Shown: positions 36,746-46,194, numbered from the stretch's first letter. The stretch is 64,000 bases of DNA from Methylobacterium sp. C25 (GCF_021352225.1 NZ_JAAUVI010000006.1:124001-188000), one strand, 5' to 3'. Notes: a model not told the origin generated them from the sequence alone. Translations and numbers: made by a program.

Positions 36746-38071
36746 ATGGGTGCAACGACAGCAGCAACGGCGGCTTCACAGGCCACGGTCTTTTTGACCG
36801 CCGGCCTGCTCGTGCTGTGCATGGGGCTCTGGGCGACTGGGCTGATCGCCGAGGTCGTCACGGCGATGATGTTCTTCGCCCTGGCGATGCTGCTGAAGCT
36901 TGCTCCTTCGCAGACCATCTTTTCCGGCTTCGCGTCGCAGGCCTTCTGGCTGGTGACGAGCGGCCTCGTGGTGGGACTCGCCATCAATCGCACCGGCCTT
37001 GGCCAGAGGCTGGCGCGGGCGCTAGCGGACCGGCTGCCGAATTCCTATCCGGGCTTCGTCGCGGGGCTGATCGCCTTCTCCTTCCTGCTCGCCTTCGTGA
37101 TGCCGTCGAATCTCGGGCGCATCGCGCTGATGGTGCCGATCCTGCTCGCGATCTGCGACGCCTATGGCCTCACGCCCGGCCGGCCGGGCCGCACCGGCGC
37201 GATCCTCGCCTTCGGTGTCGCCACGCCGATTCTGTCGGCGGCGCTCCTGCCGGCCAACGTGCCAAACCTCGTCATGGCCGGTACGGCCGAAACGCTCTAC
37301 GGGCTGCATCTCACCTATCTGCCCTATCTCTGGCTGCACGCGCCGGTGCTCGCCGTGCTGAAGGGGGCGATCCTCACCGTCTGCGTCGTGCTTCTGTTCC
37401 GCGATCGCATCGACAGCGCGCGCCCGCCCATGGAGCCGCTTCCGCCGATCTCGGCCGACGAGCGTCGGCTCGCGGTGATCCTCGCGATCATGCTCGGCCT
37501 CTGGGTGACCGACGGCATCCATCACATCCCGCCCGCCTGGGTCGGTCTCGCCGCCGCGGTCGTGGTGATGCTGCCGAAGGTCGGCGTGCTGCCGGGCGAC
37601 GCCTTCAGCCAGATCCAGCTGAAAACCTGTTTCTACATCGCCGCCATTTTCGGGCTGACCGCCATCGTCAACGAGAGCGGGCTGGGGCGCGAGATCGGCC
37701 GGGCTTTGCTCGCGGTCGCGCCCTTCGAGGTCGGCGCCTCGGCCAAGAACTTCGCGACGCTCGTCGCGATCTCGGTCGGCTTCCTCTTCGCCACCACCAC
37801 CAACGGCGCCCCGGCGCTCTACACGGCGCTCGCTCAGGACTTTTCGCAGGCGAGCGGTCTCGACCTGATGAGCATCGTGATGATCCAGGTCGTCGGCTAC
37901 GCGAACGTGTTCCTGCCCTACCAGGCGCCGCCGATCGTCATGACGATGGATCTGGGCCGGGTGAGCCTCGCCGACACCACCCGGCTCACACTGGTCTTCG
38001 GAACCGCGACCCTGCTGATCGCGGCGCCCTGCGCCTTCCTGTGGTTTCGCCTTCTCGGGAGGCTGCCGTGA
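36746..38071 (+). CDS. SLC13/DASS-type anion permease
   Basis: A 441-residue transporter with about 11 hydrophobic segments and two signature halves: LLPANVPNLVMAG (about residue 165) and ATTTNGAPALYTAL (about residue 350), the substrate-binding NxxS/T-type hairpins of divalent-anion:Na+ symporters. Typical substrates are dicarboxylates, citrate or sulfate. The start is uncertain: ATG at 36746, or GTG at 36692 (18 extra residues); neither has a strong ribosome-binding site. The divergent LysR gene is a likely regulator. It is followed 112 bp later by the sdh genes, hinting at dicarboxylate use. Confidence 0.88.
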   Translation: MGATTAATAASQATVFLTAGLLVLCMGLWATGLIAEVVTAMMFFALAMLLKLAPSQTIFSGFASQAFWLVTSGLVVGLAINRTGLGQRLARALADRLPNSYPGFVAGLIAFSFLLAFVMPSNLGRIALMVPILLAICDAYGLTPGRPGRTGAILAFGVATPILSAALLPANVPNLVMAGTAETLYGLHLTYLPYLWLHAPVLAVLKGAILTVCVVLLFRDRIDSARPPMEPLPPISADERRLAVILAIMLGLWVTDGIHHIPPAWVGLAAAVVVMLPKVGVLPGDAFSQIQLKTCFYIAAIFGLTAIVNESGLGREIGRALLAVAPFEVGASAKNFATLVAISVGFLFATTTNGAPALYTALAQDFSQASGLDLMSIVMIQVVGYANVFLPYQAPPIVMTMDLGRVSLADTTRLTLVFGTATLLIAAPCAFLWFRLLGRLP

Positions 38072-38183
38072 TCGGCCAAAGGTACAGGTTCGCGGGGGCG
38101 GCGGCCGCCTTGCCGCTTGCCGCAACGCACACTACGCCCTCTCTTTAGACAGACTCCAGATCCCCGCATCTCGAGGACCCGAT

Positions 38184-38585
38184 ATGGCGCCTAACGCCCG
38201 CCCGACCGTCGCCCCACCGCTTTCCCCGCACCTTCAGGTCTACCGCTGGACCTGGACGATGCTGATGTCGATCCTGAACCGGGCAACGGGGGCGGCGCTC
38301 TATGGCGGCACGCTCCTCGTCACGATCTGGCTCGTGGCCCTCGCCTCCGGCCCGAAGGCCTACGGCGCGGTGGCCTGGTTCTTCGGCTCCTGGATCGGGC
38401 TGCTGATCCTGTTCGGCTATACCTGGGTCCTGCTGAACCACATGCTCGGCGGCGTCAGGCATTTCATCTGGGATACCGGCCGCGGATTCGAGCCCAACGA
38501 GCGCATGGCGCTCTCCCGGCTGAGCTTGATCGCCTCGGTGGCGCTCACCCTGATCATCTGGGCGATCGCCCTGCTGCTGCATTGA
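38184..38585 (+). CDS. sdhC: Succinate dehydrogenase cytochrome b556 subunit SdhC
   Basis: A 133-residue membrane subunit with the family start LSPHLQVYRW, SILNRATGAAL (quinone site) and three helices. The haem-ligand His is in LLNHMLGGVRHFIWD. SdhC and SdhD anchor complex II in the inner membrane and bind haem b and ubiquinone. It begins the sdhC-D-A-(methyltransferase)-B operon; sdhD starts 12 bp downstream. Confidence 0.95.
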   Translation: MAPNARPTVAPPLSPHLQVYRWTWTMLMSILNRATGAALYGGTLLVTIWLVALASGPKAYGAVAWFFGSWIGLLILFGYTWVLLNHMLGGVRHFIWDTGRGFEPNERMALSRLSLIASVALTLIIWAIALLLH

Positions 38586-38596
38586 GGAGACCGGTC

Positions 38597-39001
38597 ATGG
38601 CTGAAACCAAGTCCGCCTCGATCCGCACGCCGCGCGCCCGTGTGAAGGGCCTCGGCGCCTCCGGGCACGGCGCCGAGCACTTTTGGATCCAACGCCTCAC
38701 CGGCGCGGCAAACCTGCTGTTGATGATCGCCTTCGTGGTCATCGTCGCGAAGATGTGGGGCCGCCCCTATCCCGAGGCCGTCGCCCTGGTGGCACAGCCG
38801 ATCGTGGCGATCATCCTGCTGCTCACGGTGGTGTCGGCCACGATCCACATGCGGCTCGGTATGCAGGTGATCATCGAGGACTACGTCCACGGTACCGGCC
38901 TGAAATTCGCGGCGCTCACCGCCAACACCTTCTACGCGGTCGCCGTCGCTGCTGCCTGCCTCTACGCGATCATCCGCGTGGGGCTGGGCGGCCTTGTCTG
39001 A
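38597..39001 (+). CDS. sdhD: Succinate dehydrogenase membrane anchor SdhD
   Basis: A 134-residue membrane anchor. Start [20 protein letters not shown] is typical of alphaproteobacterial SdhD; the [17 protein letters not shown] motif marks the quinone region, and the haem-ligand His lies in [20 protein letters not shown]. Three membrane helices. Its ATG at 38597 is preceded by GAGGAG. It precedes sdhA by 27 bp. Confidence 0.95.
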   Translation: MAETKSASIRTPRARVKGLGASGHGAEHFWIQRLTGAANLLLMIAFVVIVAKMWGRPYPEAVALVAQPIVAIILLLTVVSATIHMRLGMQVIIEDYVHGTGLKFAALTANTFYAVAVAAACLYAIIRVGLGGLV

Positions 39002-39027
39002 CGCGCCCCAATCCGAGGAAAACCAGC

Positions 39028-40845
39028 ATGGCCTCCAACGGATCGAATGGCGGCGCGCCCGCCTACAAGATCATCGATCATACGTTCGACGTGGTGATTG
39101 TCGGCGCCGGCGGCGCCGGGCTTCGCGCCACGGTGGGATGCTCCCAGGCGGGCCTGCGCACCGCCTGCATCACCAAGGTGTTTCCGACCCGCTCACACAC
39201 CGTAGCGGCGCAGGGCGGCATCTCGGCCTCCCTCGGCAATATGGGCCCGGATGATTGGCGCTGGCACATGTACGACACCGTGAAGGGGTCGGACTGGCTC
39301 GGCGACCAGGACTGCATCGAGTACCTCGTGCGCAACGCGCCGGCGGCGGTCTACGAGCTCGAGCACTGGGGCGTGCCGTTCTCCCGCACGGAGGAGGGCA
39401 AGATCTACCAGCGGCCCTTCGGCGGCATGACCACCGATTACGGCAAGGGCACCGCGCAGCGCACCTGCGCCGCGGCCGACCGCACCGGCCACGCCATGCT
39501 CCACACCCTCTACGGGCAGGCCGTGAAGAACTCGACGGAGTTCTTCATCGAGTATTTCGCCCTCGACCTGATCATGGACGACGATGGCCGCTGCCGAGGC
39601 GTGATCGCGTTGGACCAAGCCACCGGCGAGATCCATCGCTTCCGCGCCCAGACCACCATCCTCGCCACCGGCGGCTATGGTCGCGCGTATTTCTCGGCGA
39701 CCTCGGCCCATACCTGCACGGGCGACGGCAACGCCATGGTGCTGCGGGCCGGCCTGCCGCTGCAGGACATGGAATTCGTGCAGTTCCACCCCACCGGCAT
39801 CTACGGCGCTGGCTGCCTCATCACCGAGGGCTCGCGCGGTGAGGGCGGCTACCTGACGAATTCCGAGGGCGAACGCTTCATGGAGCGCTACGCGCCCTCG
39901 GCAAAGGACCTCGCTTCACGCGACGTGGTCTCGCGCTCCATGACCATGGAGATCCGTGAGGGCAGGGGCGTCGGAAAGAGCAAGGACCACATCTACCTGC
40001 ACCTCGACCACCTCGACCCGAAGATCCTGCACGAGCGCCTCCCCGGCATCTCGGAAAGCGCGCGGATCTTCGCGGGCGTCGACGTCACCAAGGAACCGAT
40101 CCCGGTCATTCCGACGGTGCACTACAACATGGGTGGCATACCTACGAACTATCATGGTGAGGTGCTCACCCTGAAGAACGGCGATCCGGACACCATCGTC
40201 CCCGGCCTCATGGCTTTGGGCGAGGCGGCCTGCGTTTCGGTGCACGGGGCGAACCGCCTCGGCTCCAACTCGCTGATCGACCTCGTGGTGTTCGGCCGCG
40301 CCGCCGGCCTGCGCTGCGCCGAGATCGTCGAGAAGGGCGCCCGCCAGCCGGAACTGCCCAAGGATTCCGCCGACAAGGCGCTGTCCCGCCTCGACCATTT
40401 CCGCAATGCGAGCGGCGGCACACCGACCGCCAAACTGCGCGACGAGATGCAGCGCACCATGCAGAATAACTGCGCCGTCTTCCGCACCGGCGAGGTGCTG
40501 GAGGAGGGCAGGGGCCTGATCGGCAAGGTGTTCAAGGGCGCGGCCGACATCGCCGTGAAGGACCGCTCACTGGTCTGGAATACCGACCTGCTCGAGACGC
40601 TGGAATTCGACAACCTGATCGGCCAGGCCGTCGTCACCATGGAATCGGCCGCCAACCGCACCGAATCCCGCGGGGCGCATGCCCGCGAGGACTTCGTCGA
40701 CCGCAACGACAAGGACTGGATGAAGCACACCCTCGCCTGGCTCGACGAGAGCTCCGGCAAGGTCACGATCGATTACCGGCCGGTGCACACCTACACGATG
40801 TCGAACGAGATCCAGTACATCGAGCCGAAGGCTCGGGTGTATTGA
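39028..40845 (+). CDS. sdhA: Succinate dehydrogenase flavoprotein subunit SdhA
   Basis: A 605-residue catalytic subunit that oxidises succinate to fumarate in the TCA cycle. FAD-binding GAGGAGLRA is near residue 28, the FAD-linking His is in [11 protein letters not shown] (about residue 56), and the catalytic Arg region is [14 protein letters not shown]; the C-terminus ends [19 protein letters not shown]. Length is normal. The start ATG at 39028 follows GAGGAA. The next gene in the operon is a methyltransferase, not sdhB, which is unusual. Confidence 0.96.
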   Translation: MASNGSNGGAPAYKIIDHTFDVVIVGAGGAGLRATVGCSQAGLRTACITKVFPTRSHTVAAQGGISASLGNMGPDDWRWHMYDTVKGSDWLGDQDCIEYLVRNAPAAVYELEHWGVPFSRTEEGKIYQRPFGGMTTDYGKGTAQRTCAAADRTGHAMLHTLYGQAVKNSTEFFIEYFALDLIMDDDGRCRGVIALDQATGEIHRFRAQTTILATGGYGRAYFSATSAHTCTGDGNAMVLRAGLPLQDMEFVQFHPTGIYGAGCLITEGSRGEGGYLTNSEGERFMERYAPSAKDLASRDVVSRSMTMEIREGRGVGKSKDHIYLHLDHLDPKILHERLPGISESARIFAGVDVTKEPIPVIPTVHYNMGGIPTNYHGEVLTLKNGDPDTIVPGLMALGEAACVSVHGANRLGSNSLIDLVVFGRAAGLRCAEIVEKGARQPELPKDSADKALSRLDHFRNASGGTPTAKLRDEMQRTMQNNCAVFRTGEVLEEGRGLIGKVFKGAADIAVKDRSLVWNTDLLETLEFDNLIGQAVVTMESAANRTESRGAHAREDFVDRNDKDWMKHTLAWLDESSGKVTIDYRPVHTYTMSNEIQYIEPKARVY

Positions 40846-40865
40846 TTACGATCTGTAAGAATTCG

Positions 40866-41684
40866 ATGAAGCTTCTGTCAAAGATCCTTGGGCGTCAGGC
40901 AACGGCAGCGCCCTTTCTGCGCGCCGGTGCGGCCGTCGAGGCTCCCGGCACGTGGAACGACGTCGTCCGCAGTTATGAGCGGCCCGTCGATCAGGCAAAC
41001 GAGCAGGCCTGCGCGCAGAACGCGGCCGAGGCCGCTTACTACGCGCAAGTCGACCGGGTCGCGAACAAGTGGCATCATTATCTGGAGATCTACGACCGCC
41101 ACCTGTCGAACCACCGCGACAAACCCGTCCGGTTCCTCGAATTGGGCGTCTGCCAGGGAGGTTCGTTGCAAGTTTGGCGGCGCTACCTCGGCGACAGCGC
41201 GCTCCTGCACGGGCTCGACATCGATCCGCGCTGCGCAACCATCGACGATACCGACCTCGTCATCCACATCGGAAGCCAGACCGACACCGGCCTGCTCGGC
41301 CGTGTCGTCGAACAGATGGGTGGAATTGATGTCGTGATCGACGACGCCAGCCACATCAGCGCCCACCAGATAACCAGCTTCGAATTCCTGTACCCGCTAC
41401 TTGCGCCGGACGGCGTGTACATCGTCGAGGACGCGCATTCCTCGTACTGGCAGGATTTCGGCGGCGGCCTGCGGGCGCCCGGCTCCTTCATGGAATACGC
41501 CAAACGGCTGATCGACCGGCTCCATGCCGGCTACGTCCTCAACGCAGATCCGGTCTCACGCGACCCCGGCTTTGCGGCGGTTACGCATGGCATCTCCTTC
41601 TACGACAGCATGGTCGTCTTCGAAAAACGCTCCGGCAAAGCACGGCCGCGTTCGACCATCGTCGGCACCCGTTGGCTCGCTTGA
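40866..41684 (+). CDS. Class I SAM-dependent methyltransferase (MycE/CmcI-like) inside the sdh operon
   Basis: A 272-residue methyltransferase. SAM-binding motif I is LELGVCQGGSLQVWR (about residue 90), the metal-ligand and post-I motifs are GLDIDPRC, VIDDASHISAHQ and VEDAHSSYW. This set resembles the metal-dependent MycE/OleY sugar O-methyltransferase and cephalosporin-hydroxylase-like CmcI families. The frame is open from a TTG at 40842 that overlaps the sdhA stop; the ATG at 40866 gives a usual N-terminus (MKLLSKILG). It lies between sdhA and sdhB, with 21 bp to sdhB, so it is cotranscribed with complex II. Base composition at its start is AT-richer than sdhA, which suggests insertion. The substrate is unknown. 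Confidence 0.85.
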   Translation: MKLLSKILGRQATAAPFLRAGAAVEAPGTWNDVVRSYERPVDQANEQACAQNAAEAAYYAQVDRVANKWHHYLEIYDRHLSNHRDKPVRFLELGVCQGGSLQVWRRYLGDSALLHGLDIDPRCATIDDTDLVIHIGSQTDTGLLGRVVEQMGGIDVVIDDASHISAHQITSFEFLYPLLAPDGVYIVEDAHSSYWQDFGGGLRAPGSFMEYAKRLIDRLHAGYVLNADPVSRDPGFAAVTHGISFYDSMVVFEKRSGKARPRSTIVGTRWLA

Positions 41685-41705
41685 AAATACGGAGCCCTAC
41701 CGCTC

Positions 41706-42530
41706 ATGGCACAGTTCACCCTGCCCAAGAACTCGCAGATCGGCGAAGGCAAGACCTGGCCGGCGCCCGAGGGCGCGAAGAACGTCCAGGTCTTCCGCAT
41801 CTACCGCTGGAACCCGGATGACGGGCTGAACCCGCGCATCGACACCTACCATGTCGACCGCGACGATTGCGGCCCGATGGTTCTCGACGCGCTGATCTGG
41901 ATCAAGAACAAGGTCGACGCGACCCTGGTCTTCCGCCGCTCCTGCCGCGAGGGCATCTGCGGCTCCTGCGCGATGAACATGGAGGGCCAGAACAGCCTCG
42001 CCTGCACCATGGGCATCGACGAGTGCAAGAGCCCGGACAACGCGGTGCCATTCCTCAACCGCAAGGACAAGGACGGCGCGATCCGGATCTACCCGCTGCC
42101 GCACATGCCGGTGATCAAGGACCTCGTGCCGGACCTCACTAACTTCTATGCGCAGCACGCCGCGATCGAGCCCTGGCTGCAGACCGAGACACCGGCCCCC
42201 GAGAAGGAGTGGCGCCAGACGCCGGAAGATCGGACCAAGCTCGACGGCCTGTACGAATGCATCCTGTGCGCCTGCTGCACCACATCCTGCCCGAGCTACT
42301 GGTGGAACGGCGACAAATTCCTGGGACCGGCAGCTTTGCTCCAGGCCTATCGCTGGCTGATCGACAGCCGCGACGAGAATACCGGTGAGCGCCTCGACGC
42401 GCTGCACGACCCGTTCCGGCTCTATCGCTGCCACACGATCATGAACTGCGCGAATGCCTGCCCGAAGAGCCTGAACCCGGCCAAGGCCATCGCCGAGATC
42501 AAGAAGATGATGGTCGAGCGCGCGGTCTGA
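41706..42530 (+). CDS. sdhB: Succinate dehydrogenase iron-sulfur subunit SdhB
   Basis: A 274-residue iron-sulfur subunit. The [2Fe-2S] ligands are in [15 protein letters not shown] with a later Cys in LACTMG, the [4Fe-4S] ligands in [15 protein letters not shown], and the [3Fe-4S] ligands in [17 protein letters not shown]. It passes electrons from SdhA to the quinone site. It completes the sdh operon, 21 bp after the methyltransferase. Length and motifs are normal. Confidence 0.97.
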   Translation: MAQFTLPKNSQIGEGKTWPAPEGAKNVQVFRIYRWNPDDGLNPRIDTYHVDRDDCGPMVLDALIWIKNKVDATLVFRRSCREGICGSCAMNMEGQNSLACTMGIDECKSPDNAVPFLNRKDKDGAIRIYPLPHMPVIKDLVPDLTNFYAQHAAIEPWLQTETPAPEKEWRQTPEDRTKLDGLYECILCACCTTSCPSYWWNGDKFLGPAALLQAYRWLIDSRDENTGERLDALHDPFRLYRCHTIMNCANACPKSLNPAKAIAEIKKMMVERAV

Positions 42531-42722
42531 TCGCGGCCGTCGATGCGCTCGTGGCGTCAGTTCGCGCTGCAGATAAGTCACTGCGGCTGACCGGCCACAC
42601 CGGCTCGAAAACACGGCAACTCCGGGCTTTTCACAGGAAGCGCCGCGCCGCTCGCCTTGCAGCCATCGCAATTGGCGGCGACGCAACGGTCCAACCTCGG
42701 CCGTAAAGGGGATCGTGTTCCG

Positions 42723-43289
42723 ATGCCGCGCCAGCTCCAGTCGACTGCCGCCCTCCTCGCGCTCGCTTGCGGTCTCGCCGCTTGCAGCTCAGGGCGCTTT
42801 GACGGCCCTTCCAGCCGCGCGCCACGCGCACGGCCCGCACCGGAGCCCTACGCTTCCGCTCCCTCGGGCGCGGTGACGAGTTCTCCCCTCGCGCCGCCGC
42901 CTGGCGCGACCGCCGAGGGGGCTCCTCTGGAAGCCGGTATCGTCGCCTCGTCCCCACCGCCGGTCGTCGCGGACCCCGTGACGCCGCCTGCGCCGCCGCC
43001 CGTCGTCGCCACCGGCCGCTCTTCGGTCGTCGGCGGCTGGACCGCTACCGATGCCAGCGGCACCTGCCGGGTCTCGCTGACCAGCTCGCCGACGCTCGAC
43101 CTCTACCGGGCGACCACTTCGGGCTGCGCCAACAAGGATCTCGCCAAGGTCTCCGCCTGGGATTTTCGCGACGGCGAGGTCTACCTCTATCAGTCCGGCG
43201 GCACCGTCGCCGCGCGCCTGAAACAGGCTGGCGGCTCGCTGGACGGCGCCCTCTCGAAATCCGGCGCATCGCTCTCTCTGGCGCGCTGA
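42723..43289 (+). CDS. AprI/Inh-family protease-inhibitor lipoprotein (Omp19-like)
   Basis: A 188-residue outer-membrane lipoprotein. The signal peptide ends in the lipobox LAAC (Cys near residue 21), followed by a long Pro/Ala/Ser-rich linker (residues ~25-100) and a C-terminal AprI/Inh domain (about 105-188): GGWTATDASGTCRVSL, then GCANKDLAKVSAWDF, VYLYQSGGTVAARL and a final ALSKSGASLSLAR. Layout and C-terminus match Brucella Omp19, a lipoprotein that inhibits host and bacterial proteases. ATG at 42723 is chosen over the longer frame because it gives the signal peptide. Confidence 0.82.
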   Translation: MPRQLQSTAALLALACGLAACSSGRFDGPSSRAPRARPAPEPYASAPSGAVTSSPLAPPPGATAEGAPLEAGIVASSPPPVVADPVTPPAPPPVVATGRSSVVGGWTATDASGTCRVSLTSSPTLDLYRATTSGCANKDLAKVSAWDFRDGEVYLYQSGGTVAARLKQAGGSLDGALSKSGASLSLAR

Positions 43290-43302
43290 GGGCCGCGTCA
43301 CT

Positions 43303-43429
43303 CCGCGAAGCTCGTGATCCCGGGCTTGCCGTCGGCGAGAACCCGGGATCCGCGCCCGATGCGCGGTCGTAGGCACCACTGAGGCCCGTCGTGAATGCCG
43401 GGCAACGCTTCGGAGTCCCGGAATGACGG
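43303..43429. repeat. Dispersed palindromic element (alphaproteobacterial type)
   Basis: On the minus strand the segment begins CGTCATTCCGGG and contains GGATCCCGGGTTCTCG, the format of the ~100-bp GTCATTCCGGG...CCCGG-type elements scattered between genes in Rhizobiales genomes. Internal 9-bp arms GATCCCGGG/CCCGGGATC (43316-43350) form a hairpin. It separates two convergent genes and may act as a terminator. Confidence 0.5.
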
Positions 43430-43443
43430 CCGCATGCCCAAGA

Positions 43444-45291
43444 CTATGGGTTGATGCGCATCCCGAGCAGGAAGATGTTGTCGCTGAAGCTCGACGCCCG
43501 GTCCGTGCTGGTGATCTGCTGATAGACGTAGCTGCCGCGCAGCGTGAGCCAGCGGTTGAAGCGATAGTCGACCCTCGCCAGCGCCGAGTAACCGCGCTCC
43601 TTGATCTGCACGCCCTGGTAGTCGCTGCTGAGGAAGCCGCCGCCCACGGTGATCGAGAGGTTGCGCAGGAGGTCGTGCTGCACCTCGAGCGTCGCAGCGT
43701 CGGTGAACACGCCGCTGGAGCCCGCCACCGAGGTCTCGATCACGCCGGTCTGCTGGCTGAAACGCACGGTGGTCAGCGGGCTCACTTGCCAGATCAGCGA
43801 GGCATTGAAGATCGGCGCCGTGATCGCGCGCAGCTTCGGGTCGACGTAGTCGCGCCGCTGCAGGCCCGCCGAGATCTCCGCCGAAACGAAACGCGTCAGG
43901 GTGACCGTGGCGCCGGCGGTCAAGCCGACCCCGTCGGAGTCCCGGCGATAGCCCGACTGGTCCACGGGCGTGTCGTAGATGCGCGTATCGAGCAGCGTCT
44001 CGACGAAGGGCGTGATCACCGGCGAGATCTCGTAGCCCGCGCGCAGGCGCACGCCGTACTGGTTGGCGTTGCGGTCGCTCTGGATCAGCGGAGTGCCGTC
44101 GGCGAGCCGCGCATCGTCGAAGACCTGGCGGTCGATCGAGCCGCGTAGGGTCACCTGGATGCGGTTGAAATTCTCGGTGACGCCCGCCGAGGCACCGTAG
44201 GTCGCGAAGATCGGGCGGCTCGTGGCCGCCGCGTTGAGATCGGGACTGCCGGTGCGCTGCGTGTCGAGCAGAAAGCGGGTCTCGAGGTCGACGCGGGTGT
44301 CGCGGTCCACGTCGATGCGCATGCGCGTCACGCCCGAAGCGTTCGGGCGGCTTGCCATCTCATTGTCGGGAAACTCGCTGTAGCCCCCGCGCAGTTCGCC
44401 CGAGAGCTCACTCGACGACCAATCGCTGCGAAACAGCAGCTCGGCGTCGCTGCGCAGCGCCATCGAGCCCCTCGCAGTCCGCGCCGTGGTCTGATCGGGA
44501 TTGGTGTCGTAGCCGACGCTCTGCGTGAAGGCCGGCAGGAAGGTCATGGTGCCGAGCTTGATCCCGAGCGGCGCGTAGGCCGGATCGGCCTCGCCCGCCT
44601 GGCGAAAGCCGGGGGCAGCGAGCAGCAGCCGGCCGGGATTGCTCAAGCCGAGCAGCGGGATCGCCGTCGGCAGCGGCACCGCGGCCGGCAGAGGCACTCC
44701 GGAAACCGGCGTCTGGATCACCGGCGTCAGGCGCAGATCGGTGACGAAGCCCTGGGTGCGCGCGCGGGTCAGGACGCGGGTCGGAACACCGAGACGGCGC
44801 GGCGGCGCCGCTCGCTGGCGCAGCAGGCTCGCGGGGGCAGCAGCGCCGCGCGCGCCCGAGATGCCGGAGACCGGCGCGGCAGCCGAGCGGAAGCGCGGCA
44901 GCCGCGCGACGCTGTCACCGGTATCTCCCGCATCGCCAGAGGGCTGAGCGCCGGCCAGCACGTTGCCGCTGCCACCGGCACCGCGCAGGGCGGGCAGGCC
45001 AGTCTGGCCGGTATCAAGACCGAACCGTTCCGAGGGACGTTTCCTGGCGAGCGGATTGCCGGCCTCGAAGGCAGGCGGTGGCGCGTCCTGGTCGGCGGCA
45101 GCCTGCGCCAGTGCCGTCCCGCCGAGCGTCGCGCTCAGGGCGGTCGCGCAGAGAAGCAGACCGCACAGCCGCACGGCGGCGTGCCGTCTCCCCGCTTCTG
45201 CGATGGGCCGCTCGCCTGTCACGGGTGGACGTCGCTCCGTCGTCCTCGAAAGGGCAGGGCGGCTCACGCCGTGGGTCGAACCATGGCTCAC
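43444..45291 (-). CDS. Outer-membrane beta-barrel protein (BBP2/DUF2320-like)
   Basis: A 615-residue outer-membrane protein. A long N-terminal part holds the signal region (LCGLLLCATALSATLGGTALAQA, about residues 43-65) and a Pro/Arg-rich linker to about residue 190. The remaining ~420 residues alternate polar and hydrophobic residues as about 20 beta-strands with repeated Arg/Asp turns and end in a strand finishing with IFLLGMRINP, typical for barrels assembled by Bam. The resemblance is to 'outer membrane beta-barrel' BBP2 proteins, whose cargo is unknown. The position of the signal suggests that the true start may be later than 45291. It is divergent from the NepR-EcfG-like gene; two 12-bp repeats lie between them. 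Confidence 0.82.
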   Translation of the reverse strand: MSHGSTHGVSRPALSRTTERRPPVTGERPIAEAGRRHAAVRLCGLLLCATALSATLGGTALAQAAADQDAPPPAFEAGNPLARKRPSERFGLDTGQTGLPALRGAGGSGNVLAGAQPSGDAGDTGDSVARLPRFRSAAAPVSGISGARGAAAPASLLRQRAAPPRRLGVPTRVLTRARTQGFVTDLRLTPVIQTPVSGVPLPAAVPLPTAIPLLGLSNPGRLLLAAPGFRQAGEADPAYAPLGIKLGTMTFLPAFTQSVGYDTNPDQTTARTARGSMALRSDAELLFRSDWSSSELSGELRGGYSEFPDNEMASRPNASGVTRMRIDVDRDTRVDLETRFLLDTQRTGSPDLNAAATSRPIFATYGASAGVTENFNRIQVTLRGSIDRQVFDDARLADGTPLIQSDRNANQYGVRLRAGYEISPVITPFVETLLDTRIYDTPVDQSGYRRDSDGVGLTAGATVTLTRFVSAEISAGLQRRDYVDPKLRAITAPIFNASLIWQVSPLTTVRFSQQTGVIETSVAGSSGVFTDAATLEVQHDLLRNLSITVGGGFLSSDYQGVQIKERGYSALARVDYRFNRWLTLRGSYVYQQITSTDRASSFSDNIFLLGMRINP

Positions 45292-45314
45292 GCCGAGGCC
45301 GTCCCCGGGCGAGC

Positions 45315-45350
45315 CGTGGTTAATGGAGCTAAACCGAACGTGGTTAATGG
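45315..45350. repeat. Two CGTGGTTAATGG direct repeats in the divergent promoter
   Basis: CGTGGTTAATGG occurs at 45315-45326 and 45339-45350, 24 bp apart from start to start. On the minus strand each reads CCATTAACCACG, and TTAACCA is close to the Caulobacter CtrA half-site TTAACCAT. They lie 24-60 bp before the barrel-protein gene. This is a likely regulator site pair; CtrA is only one possibility. Confidence 0.45.
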
Positions 45351-45454
45351 GGGGTCAACGACGCGCCCGGCGGAGGCCAGCGTTCATCACCCGCTCATAA
45401 TGTTGGGCGCATTCACTTTGAGGACGCCATGAAACAAAAGGGCCTTTCCCGATC

Positions 45455-46147
45455 GTGACAGCACCCTCCGGCATCGCCGAACGAATCCGGCCCGAGACGG
45501 TCGCCCCGGCTTCGATCCCCGACCAGCTCCGGATGCCGCTGCGCGCCTATTTCGAGCTGCCAGCGGACCGGATGCCGAGCCGTCTGTCGCGCCTGCTCGC
45601 CGCCTTCGAGAGCGCACTCAGCGCGCGCGGAGAGTCGGTGACGGCCGAGTTCCGCGACGGACTGATGCAGGCCCTGCCGGCCTTGCGCACCTTCGCCCTG
45701 TCGTTGACGGGTGATGCGACCCGGGCCGACGACCTCGTCCAGGAGACCATGTTGCGGGCCTGGACCAACCATCACCGCTTCGCGCCGGGCACCCGGCTGA
45801 TCGCCTGGCTGTTCACCATCCAGCGCAACCTGTTCTATTCCGAGATCCGCAAACGCAAGCGCGAGGTCGAGGATGCCGACGGCGTCCATGCCGCCGGCCT
45901 GACCGCGCTCGCCGGCCAGGACGACGCCGTCGCCCTGCGGAGCCTCTACCAAAAGCTCGAGCACCTGCCGGCGACGCAACGTGAAGCCCTGCTCCTGGTC
46001 GGTGCCGAGGGCTTCACCTACGAGGAAGCGGCCGCCATCCTCGCCTGCCGTGTCGGCACGGTGAAGAGCCGGGTCAGCCGTGCCCGCACGCAGCTGGCAG
46101 ACCTGCTCGGCGAGAGCCGTAACGTGCTGGACGACGCTGCCGCCTGA
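45455..46147 (+). CDS. EcfG-type (ECF15) sigma factor with a NepR-like N-terminal domain
   Basis: A 230-residue protein starting with GTG. Residues ~65-225 are an ECF15 (EcfG) sigma factor: region 2 with DATRADDLVQETMLRAWTNH, AWLFTIQRNLFYSEIRKRKREVED (split near residue 125) and region 4 with LPATQREALLLVGAEGFTYEEAA and CRVGTVKSRVSRARTQLADLL. EcfG directs the general stress response of Alphaproteobacteria. Residues ~22-55 (LRAYFELPADRMPSRLSRLLAAFE) have the NepR pattern LRxxYxxxxxxxVPxRxxxLLxxLE. NepR is the anti-sigma factor that sequesters EcfG until phosphorylated PhyR removes it. The two are normally separate proteins. MutL follows 47 bp later, probably unrelated. Confidence 0.85.
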   Translation: MTAPSGIAERIRPETVAPASIPDQLRMPLRAYFELPADRMPSRLSRLLAAFESALSARGESVTAEFRDGLMQALPALRTFALSLTGDATRADDLVQETMLRAWTNHHRFAPGTRLIAWLFTIQRNLFYSEIRKRKREVEDADGVHAAGLTALAGQDDAVALRSLYQKLEHLPATQREALLLVGAEGFTYEEAAAILACRVGTVKSRVSRARTQLADLLGESRNVLDDAAA

Positions 46148-46194
46148 CCCGCGCCGCCGTTGAGCGCTGGCCGCATCGAGGCTAGCGTCGCGGC

